The position numbers were made by a program, and so were the translations under genes. Shown here piece by piece: positions 35,471 through 46,715 of a stretch of 64,000 nt of DNA (positions are counted from its first letter, which is position 1; every line of letters starts with the position of its first letter). Origin of the DNA: Peromyscus leucopus (Eukaryota > Chordata > Mammalia > Rodentia > Cricetidae); contig NC_051063.1 of NCBI RefSeq assembly GCF_004664715.2, positions 75,212,018 through 75,276,017 on the forward strand, written 5' to 3'. The notes beneath the pieces are model-generated. The model was not told the origin of the DNA. It worked only from the letters and a program-made list of their open reading frames with translations, and did no database searches.

Positions 35471-36618
35471 TGGCAAAAGTATGTCACTGGGGGTTTTGTA
35501 GTTTAGAAAGCCACAAGTCCATCTTTTCATGCTTGTGGTTTAAGATGTAAGCTCTTAGGGAGCAAAGAGCCCAAGACAGAGCAGAGATATATTTATATTT
35601 ATCATCCCCTCCCACCCCTTGTCTGTTGCATGATGTCTCACCATATTTCAAAATGAATGTTAGCATGTACTCAGAATATACCCACAAAGTACCAGGATAT
35701 CATACGGGATTAAAGTGTGCTTCACATGAACCCACATGACCTGAGTAGAGAATCCTGGGCAAAGGAAGAAGGCTGGAAACAATAAAAAACAGAGGTTCCC
35801 AGGCATCTTGCCCAAGTACTACATGACCACTGTCTCCAAGTGGGTTCCCACCTTGTGTACCGACCAGTGAACCCCATGTAAGAAGTGCCCTCAGTGTCCA
35901 GTTTCTACTCCACCTAGAAACAGGATCTGCCTCAGCGCTGCTGCAAAGCACCAGACTGTCCCAGACATGTCTAGGAAAGGACGCAGCTTAGAGCAGCCTA
36001 TCTGCAGAGGGAGGAGGCGACCACAGTAGGAAACTTCAACAACTGAAGGAGTCCAGTCCGCAACATTCTGATGTCAAGATTCTAGCCTGGGAGGTGGCCA
36101 CCAAGGCTCATTCAAGTCACAGCACAGGATCAAAGTGCCTACAGCTCTGGCACCTTACATAAAAATGGTCAGTGAAGCTATTTTAAAGATAACTCCAACA
36201 CACGCAGACACCTAGCAAAGGCCCCACTTTGGGTAAACAATAGCAACCTGTCACCAAAGAAAGGGCTGTCAATGACTTAAAAAGAGACTACAAATTAAAC
36301 TGTCTATCATCAGCAAAGTCTGTCTTCTCCTTCCGTCCTCTCCCGGAACTGACTAGTTCCCATCTTCCTTAAAAGCATCCCAGAATAGTAAATCCTCCTA
36401 GCAAATCATCACAGTGACAGGAAGATTCTGGGAGACGAAATCAGGTGATCTCTGGCTATAACCACAAAAAACAAAGAAAATGAGTTGGACATTTCCTTGA
36501 AAGACAAGGGAAAAAGTTGCAGAACTCTATCTCAGTTTCCCTTTTAAGTCTAAACTGGTCTTTAAAGGTTTCCCAGCAGTGCTGAACTGCCCAGCTGACA
36601 TTTGGGTCTGCACCTCCA

Positions 36619-36703
36619 CTAGACTAGAAGCCACATCGCATTCAGCTCTGCATCCCTACTGTCCAGCCCTGGGCTTGGCTCATGGCAGGTATTTATTTCA
36701 TCA
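36619..36703 (+). repeat. L2 LINE 3' end
   Basis: agactagaagccacatcgca ... catccctactgtccagccct ... catggcaggtatttatttca follows the L2 tail. Confidence 0.6.
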
Positions 36704-37189
36704 CTGCCTGGGTAGTGAGGAACAATAATAATTATTAATCTGAAGGCATCCACCAGCTGGCTCCATCTCTGCCTTATCTGCACCCTCACCCTATAGATAC
36801 CCACCCCCATAAACTCTGACTCAGTTCACCCGATAGGTGCTCCCCAATAAACTCTGACTCAGTGGGTCTATGTGGCCCTGTTCTCCCACTTTGGAGCCTC
36901 TATGTCTGCATTTTCTGTGTGTCACATGCTGGAACCACCTCTCCACCTCACCCAAGTCCACAAAAGGTGGCATCAGAGCCTAAGGGCCTCTCCATGTTCT
37001 GAGAGGGGCTGGTCTAGCTTCTAACAGTTGTAAGACCTTGGTAAAGTTGTTTGGGTTTTCATCCTCAGATTACTGAGCTGATGAAAAATGGTACCATCAG
37101 AGATTCTGAGAAGCATCAACTGAGATGCCACTCACTATGTGTTGAGCACAAGCACCGTCCTCAAGAAACCATGGCCACTGTGGTAGCTC

Positions 37190-37262
37190 ATGATGGTGGT
37201 AGTGATGAAGATGGTGGTGAGGAAGATGATGATGATGATGATGATGATGAAGGTGAAGAAGC
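37190..37262 (+). repeat. (GAT)n / GGT trinucleotide array
   Basis: gatggtggtagtgatgaag followed by seven to eight uninterrupted GAT units. The acidic open frame across it is low complexity with no splice or conservation support. Confidence 0.94.
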
Positions 37263-38159
37263 TCCATAGAATCTCCCCTCTGACCTTTCCAGATCCTATT
37301 TTATATCAGAGTATAGCAGGATCCCTGAGGGTACAGTCCATACCTGACCTGACTTCTTGTTCTCCACAGCCCTTGTGGGCTCCCCTACCTACAGCCCTGA
37401 ATGCACAACATGACATCAACAGAGGGTATACTAAGTCACATTCATGACCAACTGGCATTCCCTGCACCAATAGCAGGTGTTTAATCATGCTCTGATAAAC
37501 CCCACACACTCAGCAAGGACTCATGACCTCTTTTGAATAACAGCACAGCCTCTGGCGGGGGACTGAGTGCTAGGGGGATGATGTCAAGTCAAGACTCAGC
37601 GTTTCTAAAAGAATCCTTGGTCTGTCTCTCTGGTCATCATGGGAAAACATGTTCTTGGCATCAAACAGTCCCACCATGCCCAGACCCATTACCTGCACTG
37701 TAGGAGTCACAGGCAGATAAAACATGAGCTGAGCCTTTTCTGAGGATGTCAATACCACTTCTTCTCCCTTTGATCACACTTGACCCAGTCACCAAACTTT
37801 CACTATATTGCTTTTCTGGTTATATTTGACCAAAGGATTTTGACACACACAAACACACATGCGTGCATGCATGTACCCACATACACACTCATGAATCATG
37901 ACTTGGGGCCACTAATTACTCGATAAACATCTTAGTTAGAAAGTTAGAAAATTCACCTTCAGATGGAAACATTCCAACCTACATGAAAGAGCCAAGATTT
38001 TATGAATGAAAGAATGCAATTTAGGCCAGTGAGGCAGAGAGGCCAGCAAAGGTACTTTCTGCCAAACCGCTACCCCCTGCATTCCATCACAGGAACCCAC
38101 ACAGACTAAGGACAGGACCAACTCTCACGGCTCTTCTCTGACTATGACAGGCATACCAT

Positions 38160-38161
<2 letters not shown>

Positions 38162-38212
<51 letters not shown>
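38162..38212 (+). repeat. (CA)n microsatellite
   Basis: About 24 CA units. Confidence 0.97.
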
Positions 38213-38213
<1 letters not shown>

Positions 38214-38229
38214 ACAAATGTGCCTCCAA

Positions 38230-39200
38230 GAGAAACTGATCTAGATTAGACATCTGGGAGACTATATACTCCACTCAACATTCTTCTGCAGTCACTGGGA
38301 AAATTTCCCAGGACCCAAAGTTGGCAAACAATAGCTCACATTAAGTTCTTAATAAAATCTAGGTGAACAAATCTAATTATGGAATGACAAAGGATTTTCC
38401 ACCCTTGAGTGGCGGGTATTTTAAATGGCGCTTCTGCTCTCCTGCTGCTCTTGTGGACTGCACTGAATCTGGTAGCCATATGCATGTGCTCCATCAACCA
38501 CTATTAGCAAAGTAAAAGACTGAACTGGTTTCACTATAAGGTTAGAGAGCGAGTCAGTGCATGCAGCCAAATACACGTCTATTCTTCAAAAATCGGCACA
38601 GAATGACCTGTTTGCATCTCATCCAAACCACTAGCCATGTGCAAATTGTTTCCTCCCATTTGTGTCTCTAGACAGAATCGTTGTGGCATCTTCATCCACT
38701 CTTCAAATCAATCCATTGTTCATAAATCTAGGCCAGAGCCGTGAATTTCTCTCCATTTCCCATATAAACATTCAGCTCCAAATTGCATTTTATGGCACAT
38801 GAAATGCAAAACCCTGGGAAGAATGGGTCTGAGTGATAAACAGATGTTTTCCCCTAATTGTGCTGTGAAGTCATTAGCAACACACTGGTTCCTTCATATC
38901 TGGGATTTATTGAGTTAGGATAGAATTGGAAAAGGATCTTATTGTAATATGTGAGTATCTGTCATGCCCTACTGCTAACCGACCTTAATAGTTCACTTTG
39001 CCTAAGATTTACAGAAATTGATTTCATTTTCCAGGCTGAAAAGTAATTATTAAAAGCAACTGTAATAACACCTGAATGTTCACGCAGTATAGAAGACATT
39101 TCCATTTGCAGATATGAATATCTTTTTCCAACCATAGTTACTTAAAAAGCTTTCTTCTGTGAAATAAAGGGATTTCTTTCAAACAGTCCCATGTGTATTG
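38230..39200. promoter_or_regulatory. Repeat-free AT-rich block, candidate intronic regulatory region
   Basis: Nearly 1 kb in intron 2 with no recognisable SINE, LINE or microsatellite, between repeat-dense flanks and about 1.3 kb from exon 2. It contains several TAAT/ATTA and GATAA-like words and no open frame. Function is inferred only from the absence of insertions. Confidence 0.3.
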
Positions 39201-39241
39201 TGAATGTTCTGGAATAGTCACTGTAGTCCCCAGAAGCACAA

Positions 39242-39361
39242 GCATCATGGTGGGTCAACAGGAATCACCTTGAAGCCACTAGGCAGCCCATCTGAAAGTT
39301 TGCATCATGGTGGGTCAACAGGAATCACCTTGAAGCCACTAGGCAGCCCATCTGAAAGTTT
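39242..39361 (+). repeat. Perfect 60-bp tandem duplication
   Basis: The unit beginning gcatcatggtgggtcaacag and ending ccatctgaaagttt occurs at 39242-39301 and 39302-39361 with no mismatch. Confidence 0.98.
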
Positions 39362-39494
39362 TGTTATTGTTTCCGGTGGAGGGAGCATGTGACTGCTTCC
39401 TTTGCTACAGAATGATTCACTGGCAATGCTCCAAGAGTGACTGTGCATCAGTAAGGAGTTCCCGATCCTCTGGAACATCCAGGGCAGTCTCAGG

Positions 39495-39670
39495 GTGGAC
39501 AGCTGACCTCCAATCAGATGCTGTCACTCACCAGCCATGTGGCTTCAGGAAAGTCCCCTCATCTCCCTGGAAGCATTTCTGACCCTGCAGGCTGTGGATA
39601 GTAATGACCCTTTCCTCTCTGACACAGGCTGGGACTATATGAGGTAGCCTTTCCATAGGTACTGGCACCC
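39495..39670 (+). repeat. MIR SINE fossil
   Basis: tcactcaccagccatgtggc ttcaggaaagtcccctcatc ... ggtactggcaccc in MIR order. Confidence 0.65.
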
Positions 39671-39834
39671 AGGGAGGGGAAGGTCAAAGGCTATAATTGC
39701 CACATGGTAAGAGAAGGAGGTAAAAATAAGCCCACTATATCCACCAGCTGCTTGGGTGTTTCCTCATTCATTCTAGGAGAAAGACACAGACAACATCTAG
39801 TAGTTAGGCTATGGGGTAGCCTTTTTATTTTTTC

Positions 39835-40140
39835 ATTTGTGTCTGGGTGTATGGTGTACACATGTGTATTTCTGTTGGCATGTGTGTGGGCACAGGTATG
39901 TGTGTGTATAGCATGTACAGAGGTCTCTAGTTAAAGTTGATGTCTTCCTCACTGGCAAGTCTCATACTTGAACCTAGAGCACACTGATTTGCCTAGTCCA
40001 GCTTTCATACCTGCCTTCCATGTGCTGGGATTACAGGCTGGCCACCACACCCACTTAGCATTTACATGAGTTGAGGGGATCCAATCTCCTGCCCTCACAT
40101 GTGGCAAGTACTTTACCTAATGAGATACTTCCCGACCCAC
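39835..40140 (-). repeat. B4 SINE
   Basis: Reverse-complemented B1-like part (catgtgctgggattacaggc) joined to an ID-like head (caagtactttacctaatgag atactt). The left part is TG-rich. Confidence 0.75.
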
Positions 40141-40545
40141 CACAGGGAAATCTTGTCAGTGATCAATAACCGCTCAGCCCAAACTAGAGAAGTGGTTAGC
40201 AAAGCTCTCTAGAGTGATTTTCAGGATTATTCTGAAAAGGGGGACAGAGAATTCTTGTCATTCGCTTCCAATCTGTTTTAACTACACTGTCACTATGTGG
40301 AAACACTCAACATAACTCAGGTAAGCAAGTTCCCTCTCTTTCCAAAATGCTAGATAATCACAATTTCTCAAGTGAGCAATCAGTGCCCGTCATGATCTGG
40401 AAGCGGGTTTTAACTGGATGGGCTGCTTTGCTTTTTATTTAAAGTTGACTACTGTCTTCAACAGGGGTTGGAACAGCGAGGATCAAGGCCCATTTGGTTT
40501 GAGTTGGGATGGTGAACACATCAGCCACCCAATCGCCGTACTTAC

Positions 40546-40654
40546 AAACATGAGGCGGGTAGGTATGTTGTCTGACTGCACCAAAGGATTTTTGTAGAGC
40601 CAGATCTCTTCTGGCTGGATGACTCTCTGGAATGGATCCAAAAACTCTGTGAAA
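40546..40654 (-). CDS. Plpp4: PLPP4 exon 2 (internal coding exon)
   Basis: This 109-bp exon begins after a polypyrimidine-AG acceptor (minus strand ...tttcag) and ends at a strong gtaagt donor. The first base completes a codon from exon 1, followed by 36 codons beginning F-T-E-F-L-D-P-F and ending P-T-R-L-M-F, about residues 19-55 of the protein. The family is the PAP2-type phospholipid phosphatases, multi-pass membrane enzymes that dephosphorylate lipids such as phosphatidate. This part is the end of the first membrane segment and the conserved extramembrane stretch [13 protein letters not shown]. The residues [15 protein letters not shown] match PLPP4 rather than its paralogue PLPP5, which differs here. 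The exon ends in phase 0, matching exon 3. The preceding exon should carry the first ~18 residues and was not found up to 64000, so intron 1 is at least 23 kb. Confidence 0.95.
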
Positions 40655-41689
40655 CTGAAAGAAAACAAAGAAAAGGACATGAAAGCTGAGCATTCAGCTG
40701 CTGGGGACAGACCCTGGGAAGCCACTTCTGCACGCCCTTAGGAGAATCTTCCAGACTCCTGGGAAGGGGAGAAATGGCCCCCAGTGATGGTCCTCAGCCA
40801 GTTCCAACTGGAGAAAGACAAAGAGACACTGAGACTGTAGACTCCTCTGTCCCACCTCCCCTGGCAGCAAAGACTCATTCTCCGGGTAAGGCAACAGCTT
40901 TGAAACTGTTTTACAAAGACTCTAAGAACTCAGGCTCCTAACGTGAGCTGAAAGCTCAAGTGTCTCACAATGGCTCACGCAGGGTCACGGCCAGGCCAGC
41001 AGCACACTGTCTGAGAACAAAATGGCTCAGAGACAGAAGTGGAGACTCAGCAGGCTCCGGTGACCTACCCAGGAGGGGACAGGAAGTGTCCTGCCCTCCC
41101 TCCCGTTGCCCAGACAGACGAGGCCATGCTGCTGCCACTCCCTCCACTAGGGGGCAGAAGAAGGATGAGATGAAGTGACGGATGTTTGGGTCGCTAAGGG
41201 GCTAGCTCTAGACATCTTTCATCTTCATTTTTTCACCCTCTGAGAACCCGCCCTGCCATGGTAACCCACCGCACTCCCCAGCCTGGGCTACGTCTTCCTT
41301 AGTTGGACAACCAAAACCAACCGTTAAAGGGGAAATGGTGGGGGTGTGGGAGACAGGCAATATGAATTTACTTTTTCAGATTTCAGCCATTAGCCTCTGC
41401 CCAGCCCCACCTCCACCTAATAAACCTCATTCGGAATGGTTTCAGGCATGATGGCTTGGAGCCAGGGCATCAGGAGGTTCTAGTCTTCCTCTGCCAAGCT
41501 GAGAAATTTTGAGCCTGAGCTAACAGGATGGGAAGAGCCACTCAAAGTGGTGCCCCTGGCAACATGATGCACAGGACTCGGAGAAGAGCAGAGGAATAAA
41601 GGCAAGAGGATCTGCTCAGGGGTACACAACTGCCCTAGTAAGAGACGTCTGCAAAGTGGCCGAGAGGACACATGGGAGGGCATGCAGGT

Positions 41690-41708
41690 GGGTGGGTGGT
41701 GGGAGGGG
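41690..41708 (+). other. G-quadruplex motif
   Basis: Four G runs with loops of 1, 4 and 1 bases (GGG-t-GGG-tggt-GGG-a-GGGG), on the PLPP4 template strand, in intron 1. Confidence 0.7.
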
Positions 41709-41892
41709 TTGGAGTCCAGTCCAAGCTTCCAGTTTGGGGTACTGTGGACCAAGATGGGGAGCGTGGGGTGGCCCCTAGAAGAAGAGGAGGGCAGCTTCGT
41801 GATCCTCTAGGGACTTTCAGGGTACCTAGCAGCCTTAGTCTTCCCACAGCCATCCCTGCTTTAGTCCTGAATCCAGAAATTTCCTGTCATAG

Positions 41893-41894
<2 letters not shown>

Positions 41895-41941
<47 letters not shown>
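41895..41941 (+). repeat. Poly(A) run of 47
   Basis: An uninterrupted A run. No SINE body or gene-like sequence is seen immediately upstream and no flanking direct repeat was found. Confidence 0.95.
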
Positions 41942-41944
<3 letters not shown>

Positions 41945-42929
41945 ATCCGAGAACCAGGTCCTAGCCAAATCGGGAACTTCACAACCTCAATTTGTATCCC
42001 GAACTTCGGTGTCCTATGATCACCGTCCATCTGAATTTTTCATGCACATTTTCAGCAGTGGCCACACAAGGACTGTGAGCTGAGAGCCTCCTAGGATGGC
42101 TGGCCCACTAGGAGGCTCCGATCCTGCCAAACTTAACATCTACTCTGAGGAGCCTCGCAGTCCACCATCGAAGGGACCGGCCTCACAGTCAACTCAACCA
42201 TGCGCCTAAAAGAAGCAGTTCCTCCCTGTCTGTTTCTCCATGCTTTTCTGTCCTTCCTTCCCTTCTTCCTTCAGGTGCATTCACCTGTGGGTGGGGTTTT
42301 ACATGCTAAGAACCTGTGGACTTAGGAATTCCAAGAAGAAAGAGGTGCCTTTGCCAGCTCTGCTCAGCCCGGTGTCCACACACACCCCCTGGAATGTTAG
42401 GAGTCGCCTGGGTCATACTTGTCAGTGTAGTAGTCACCGTCATAGAGACCAGCCAAGCCCCCACCAGCCTGAGCCCAGAATGTGTCTACTGCAGAATGGG
42501 GCTCCAAGTGGGTGGGCCAAGAACCTGGACCGCAAAACTGCTATGGGCCCCGTGTACTGTCTTCAAAGCAAGGTATGCCAAGCACCTCCCCGAGCATCAG
42601 AAAACTCCTCCCCCTCACAGCACCCCACCCATGACGCTGCTCTACGCTACTGAGTAAAGAAAGCCCTGCCCCTTATGGGGCTGCCATGTTCTCACCTGCA
42701 ATGGGGAAGCTTGTGACTAAATCAGAAGCCAGAGCTGGAGGTGGCTGAAAACGTTCTAGAGACTTGCTAGCCAGCTGTACAAGCAGTAGGGATAGGACCT
42801 GGGGATGTGGATTTTAAACTGTTCTCTGGGTGCCATACTCCAGCTTTGACCCCAGTGATCCCTTAAGGGTCCCGCACTCTTTGACTCCAAGAAACTTGAT
42901 GATTTAATCTCCATCATTTACAATCCCAG

Positions 42930-43050
42930 TGTGTCAATCCAGCCCTGGCTATGTGTGCCTGGAAAGTTCTCTCAATACCTGCACTCTTCAGTTTCCTTGT
43001 CTGTGCATTGACCCTATCTTACAGAGCTAGAACGGAAATTAAATGGAAAA
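42930..43050 (+). repeat. MIR SINE fossil
   Basis: gtcaatccagccctggctat ... ttcagtttccttgtctgtgc in MIR order. Confidence 0.55.
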
Positions 43051-43057
43051 AATACAC

Positions 43058-43165
43058 ATGGAGACTGGGCTGCAACTCAGTTGGTAGATGCTTGCCTGCC
43101 ATGCACGAGGCCAGGGGTTCCATTCCTGGCACCATATCAACTGGGTATGATGGTGCACACCTACC
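43058..43165 (+). repeat. ID SINE
   Basis: gactgggctgcaactcagtt ggtagatgcttgcctgcc ... ggttccattcctggcacca, then atgatggtgcacacctac (B4-like). Confidence 0.75.
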
Positions 43166-43712
43166 CAACAAAACATGGGCAGAAAAGCTAGTATATTTCT
43201 ATTTTCTGCTGTACTCCAGTCTCTAGTGTGTGTTTCCACCAGTTTTAAGTATTTCCTTTGGCTGTGTCACAGCTGACTCCCTAATCCCAGGTGTTTTCAA
43301 GGCACTTTAAACAAAATGAAAGGCAGCAAAGTTTATTTAAAAGATGTTTTTAGGCCATATAGCCTGCTTGCGATAACTACAATGTCTTGAACATTCTGAT
43401 TACTGTGACTCTACAATAAATCATCCAAAGATATTTGATTTCACTCGTGAGTTTCTGGATTGAGAAATTCTGAGGGTCCAGCGGAAGGGTTCTTACTTAG
43501 ATGCTCTCTCTCAATATCTCAGAACATTGGCTGACACTGTGGCTATCTGAGGGCTGCATTAGGCTACCCACCAAGGTGGCTGCCCACTGATGACAGCCTG
43601 GCTGTAGCTGCACTGGAGTACCAACACATTCCCAGCAGTCCTAGGGTCCTGAGAACTCCAGCATCCGGACAGAGGTAGGCGAATGCTGGCTGACTTCTCC
43701 TGGTCCAGCCTT

Positions 43713-44837
43713 AAGAGTCATGTACATAGCTGAGCATGTATCTTTATGGTATGAATCAGCATTCCTTGGGTATATGCCCAAGAGTGGGATGGCTGGGTCT
43801 TGAGGTAGTTCGATTCCTAATTTTCTGAGAAACCGCCATACTGATTTCCACAGTGGTTGTACAAGTTTACATTCCCACCAACAGTGAAGGAGTGTTCCCT
43901 TTGCTCCACATCCTCTCCAACATTGACTGTCATTGGTGTTTTTGATCGTAGCCATTCTGACAGGTGTAAGGTGGTATCTCAGAGTCGTTTTGATTTGCAT
44001 TTCTCTGATGATTAAGGATGTTGAGCATTTCTTTAAATGTCTTTCAGCCATTTGTGATTCTTGTTTTGTGAATTCTCTGTAATAGCCAGAACCTGGAAAC
44101 AACCTAGATGCCCATCAATGGAAGAATGGATGAAAAAAATGTGGTACATATACACAATGGAGTACTACTCAGCAGAGAAAAACAATGAAAGCATGAAATT
44201 TGCAGGCAAATGGATGGAACTAGAAAAAATCATCTTGAGTGAGGTAACCCAAACCCAGAAAGACAGTCATGGTATGTACTCACTCATAAGTGGATTCTAG
44301 ATATAAAATAAAGAACAATCAGACCACAACCCATAGAACCATGGAGGCTATATATATATAGCATGGAAGTCCCTAGGACGACTGTGGCTTATAATAAATT
44401 TCAGTTTTACTCAATTATTGAAAAAATAGCCAAATGAATGGAAACACATGAACTATGAACCAAAGGCTGAGGGGCCCCCAGCTGGATCAGGCCCTCTGAA
44501 TAGGTGAGACAGTTGATTGGCTTGATCTGTTTGGGAGGCAACTAGGCAGTGGACCAAGTCCTGTGCTCATTGCATGAGTTGGCTGTTTGAAACCTGGAGC
44601 TTATGCAGGGACACTTGGCTCAGTCTGGGAGGAAGGGACTGGACCTGCCTGGACTGAGTCTACCAGGTTGATCGCAGTCCTCGGGGGAGGATTTGCCCTG
44701 GAGGAGGAGGGAATGGGGGGTGGGCTGGAGGTAAGGGGAGGGGGTGGGAGGGGAGAGAATAGGGGAACCCGTGGCTGATATGTAGAACTGAATGGTATTA
44801 TAAAATAAAATAAAATAAAATAAAAAAGAGTCATGTA
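43713..44837 (+). mobile_element. 5'-inverted L1 insertion (twin priming) with target-site duplication
   Basis: The right part (about 44080-44825) is plus-strand L1 ORF2 end (residues [20 protein letters not shown] then MWYIYTMEYYSAEK), 3' UTR with a G-rich polypurine tract and a (TAAAA)n tail. The left part (43725-44079) is the L1 sequence just upstream but on the minus strand (ORF2 residues [38 protein letters not shown]). The 12-bp repeat AAGAGTCATGTA lies at 43713-43724 and 44826-44837. About 15-20 L1 bases seem lost between the halves. ORF2 is present only as C-terminal pieces and cannot be functional. Confidence 0.93.
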
Positions 44838-44849
44838 ATGTCATTTTCA

Positions 44850-45440
44850 TTGTCTAGATGTTGATGACCCCCAAGGGCTCAGGTGTTTTGAACATTTCAT
44901 TCCTAGGAGGTGCTACTGTTTTGGAAGGGTGTGGAACCTTTAGGAGATAGAACCTAGCTGGTAGAAATGGGTCACTGAGGACAAGACTTAATGTTTATTT
45001 ATTTAATAATTTACTTATTTTTATTTTATGTGCCTTGGTGTGTTGCCTGCATGTATGTCTGTGTGAGGGTGTTCGACCCCCTGGAACTGGAGTTAGAGAC
45101 AGTTATGAGCTGCCATGTAGGTCCTGTGAATTGAATCCAGGTCCTCTGGGAGTGCACCCAGTATTCATAACTACTAAGCCATCTCTCCAGCCCTAGGACT
45201 TGACATTATAGGCTTACCCTGTTTCCTGTCCCGTTTCCTAATCTGTCCAAATGTAAGTGAGCAGCCTTAGGCACCTGCCACCACATGGAAGAGCTGCTTC
45301 TGTCTTCCCTGACACAATGGGCTGTACCCCTAAACCACGAGCCAGAAAAGACCCTCCATCCCCTAAGAGTTTTGTTGTTGTTGTTGTTTGTCAAGTACTT
45401 GATCACAGCAATGGGAAAACTATTGAATGCAGTCAGTGTG
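44850..45440 (+). repeat. Rodent L1 3'-like repeat, split by a B2
   Basis: gaagggtgtggaacctttag gagatagaacc at the left and cctaaaccacgagccagaaa agaccctcc at the right are consecutive parts of one rodent repeat family. Confidence 0.6.
44985..45196 (-). repeat. B2/B3 SINE
   Basis: Right edge ctactaagccatctctccag ccc is the reverse head; gaactggagttagagacagt is the body. Inserted in the repeat at 44850-45440. Confidence 0.85.
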
Positions 45441-45774
45441 ACCACACTTGGGGCAAATCTTGCAGTTAGCGTCAAGGAAGGAAAACAGACGCCTTCTCTT
45501 ACAGGTGTACTGAACCCCGACTACAGAAAAGCAGGTGGATGCAGACTATGACTCCAGCCACCACTGAAGGACCATCTGCCCCCCACAGGGCGTCACTAAC
45601 TCTAACGCTCCCACAGCCCACCCAGAGCCTTGATTCCCATTTCTTCTCCACAAAGCAGGCCACAGGAGACTTCGACACATCACTGAGCAATTTCCTTCCC
45701 ACTGCCTATGTCCTGGGTACCTCTCTCTGTCTCTCTCTGCCTGTCTGTCTGTTTCCCTGTCTCTGTCCCACCCC

Positions 45775-46084
45775 CTCGGGTGTTGTTCATGTACACATGT
45801 GTAAGTGTGGAGGCCAGAGGTCAACTAACCTCAGATACTGACCTCATATGTCGCCCCCTTGTGTTTTGACACAGGGTCTCTCAACGAGCCTGGAACTTGC
45901 CCATTAGACGAGGCTGTGTGGCCAGCAAGCTCGGGGGACCCATCTGCTCTGTCTCTTTAGCACTGGTATTACAAGAATGTGTCACTGCGCCCTTCTTTTT
46001 AAGAAGAGAGCGGGGATTGAACTCGGGTCCTTATGTGTTCCTGTCAAACACTTTACTCAAGTCATATCCCCCCCCCCCCCCCCC
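45775..46084 (-). repeat. B4 SINE ending in a poly(C) run
   Basis: gacacagggtctctcaacga gcctgg, tagcactggtattacaag and aagagagcggggattgaact are the reverse B4 order. A run of 17 C (46068-46084) lies where the SINE head should be. Confidence 0.8.
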
Positions 46085-46459
46085 GGCCACAAGTTTTACT
46101 TTCTAAAGGTCAGGTGCAATTTTTCTAAAATGTTGTCAAACACTGAGACTTTTGAACAATCCTTCACCGCACCCTGACTAGCTGCAGCCAAAACACATCT
46201 ATCAGGCAAATCGTATCTCCTGGGAACAAGAGTGCTAAGAAAGATAGATGTCCCTTCTGCAGCCACTGGCGTCTGCCTCGGAGTCCAGACGGGAAGGCAG
46301 CTGCTCGGAGGACCCAGGGTAGATAAAAGCAGATGGGGTCAGAAGAGGGCATGTGGAGGATGGAAAACCCTGGAGACTTAGCAGTGCTTCCGAGGGAGGG
46401 CACAGCCAGCCCTGGGGGCTCCTTCCCTAAGCTCTTTGGAAGGAGGCTATAAAGCAAGA

Positions 46460-46715
46460 AGCAGAAACTCCGGGGCTGGACCTGGGGAGGTCATTCAGTC
46501 AGGGAGGTGTTTGCTGCACACGTGTGGGGACCTGAGCTTCATCCCCAGAATGTGCACACAAAAAAAGCAAGGAGTGGGAGTGAGCACCCGTAATCCCCCA
46601 TGGAGGAAGGCAGAGAGGAAGGATTGTGAGCTGGAACTCACTGACCAGCCCCTTGGCCTACCTGGTGGGTTTCAGGACAGTGACAGGCTCTATCTCCAGA
46701 AATAATAATAAATAA
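46460..46715 (+). repeat. B4 SINE
   Basis: Head tcagtcagggaggtgtttgc, then gacctgagcttcatccccag aatgtgc and ttcaggacagtgacaggctc at the 3' side. Confidence 0.72.

Larger units (their letters stand above)
32644..40545 (-). other. PLPP4 intron 2
   Basis: An intron of about 7.9 kb with a gtaagt donor and a cttccag acceptor. It contains a URR1 transposon, GAT and CA microsatellites, MIR/L2 fossils, a perfect 60-bp tandem duplication and a B4 SINE. A repeat-poor block lies at 38.2-39.2 kb. Confidence 0.9.

Noticed and set aside
37051..37269. Open frame ending in an Asp-rich run
   Set aside because: The acidic run is the GAT microsatellite. No splice support or known homologue is visible.
26121..40654. 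Assignment of the gene to PLPP5 rather than PLPP4
   Set aside because: The residues read ([51 protein letters not shown]) fit PLPP4. PLPP5 as I recall it differs at many of these positions.
41672..42019. Open frame containing a poly-Lys run
   Set aside because: The Lys run is the 47-base poly(A); no coding evidence on either side.
42084..42118. 11-bp inverted repeat (gagcctcctag ... ctaggaggctc) with a 13-base loop
   Set aside because: Exact, but short enough to arise by chance in 64 kb; no supporting context.
42780..42850. Possible MER5A-type hAT fossil
   Set aside because: The words acctggggatgtggatttta and ttctctgggtgcc are suggestive, but no inverted ends are visible, so I did not list it as a feature.
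43641..44102. 153-residue minus-strand open frame with a reverse-transcriptase-like C-terminal sequence
   Set aside because: It is the inverted piece of L1 ORF2 running into flanking DNA, not a host gene.
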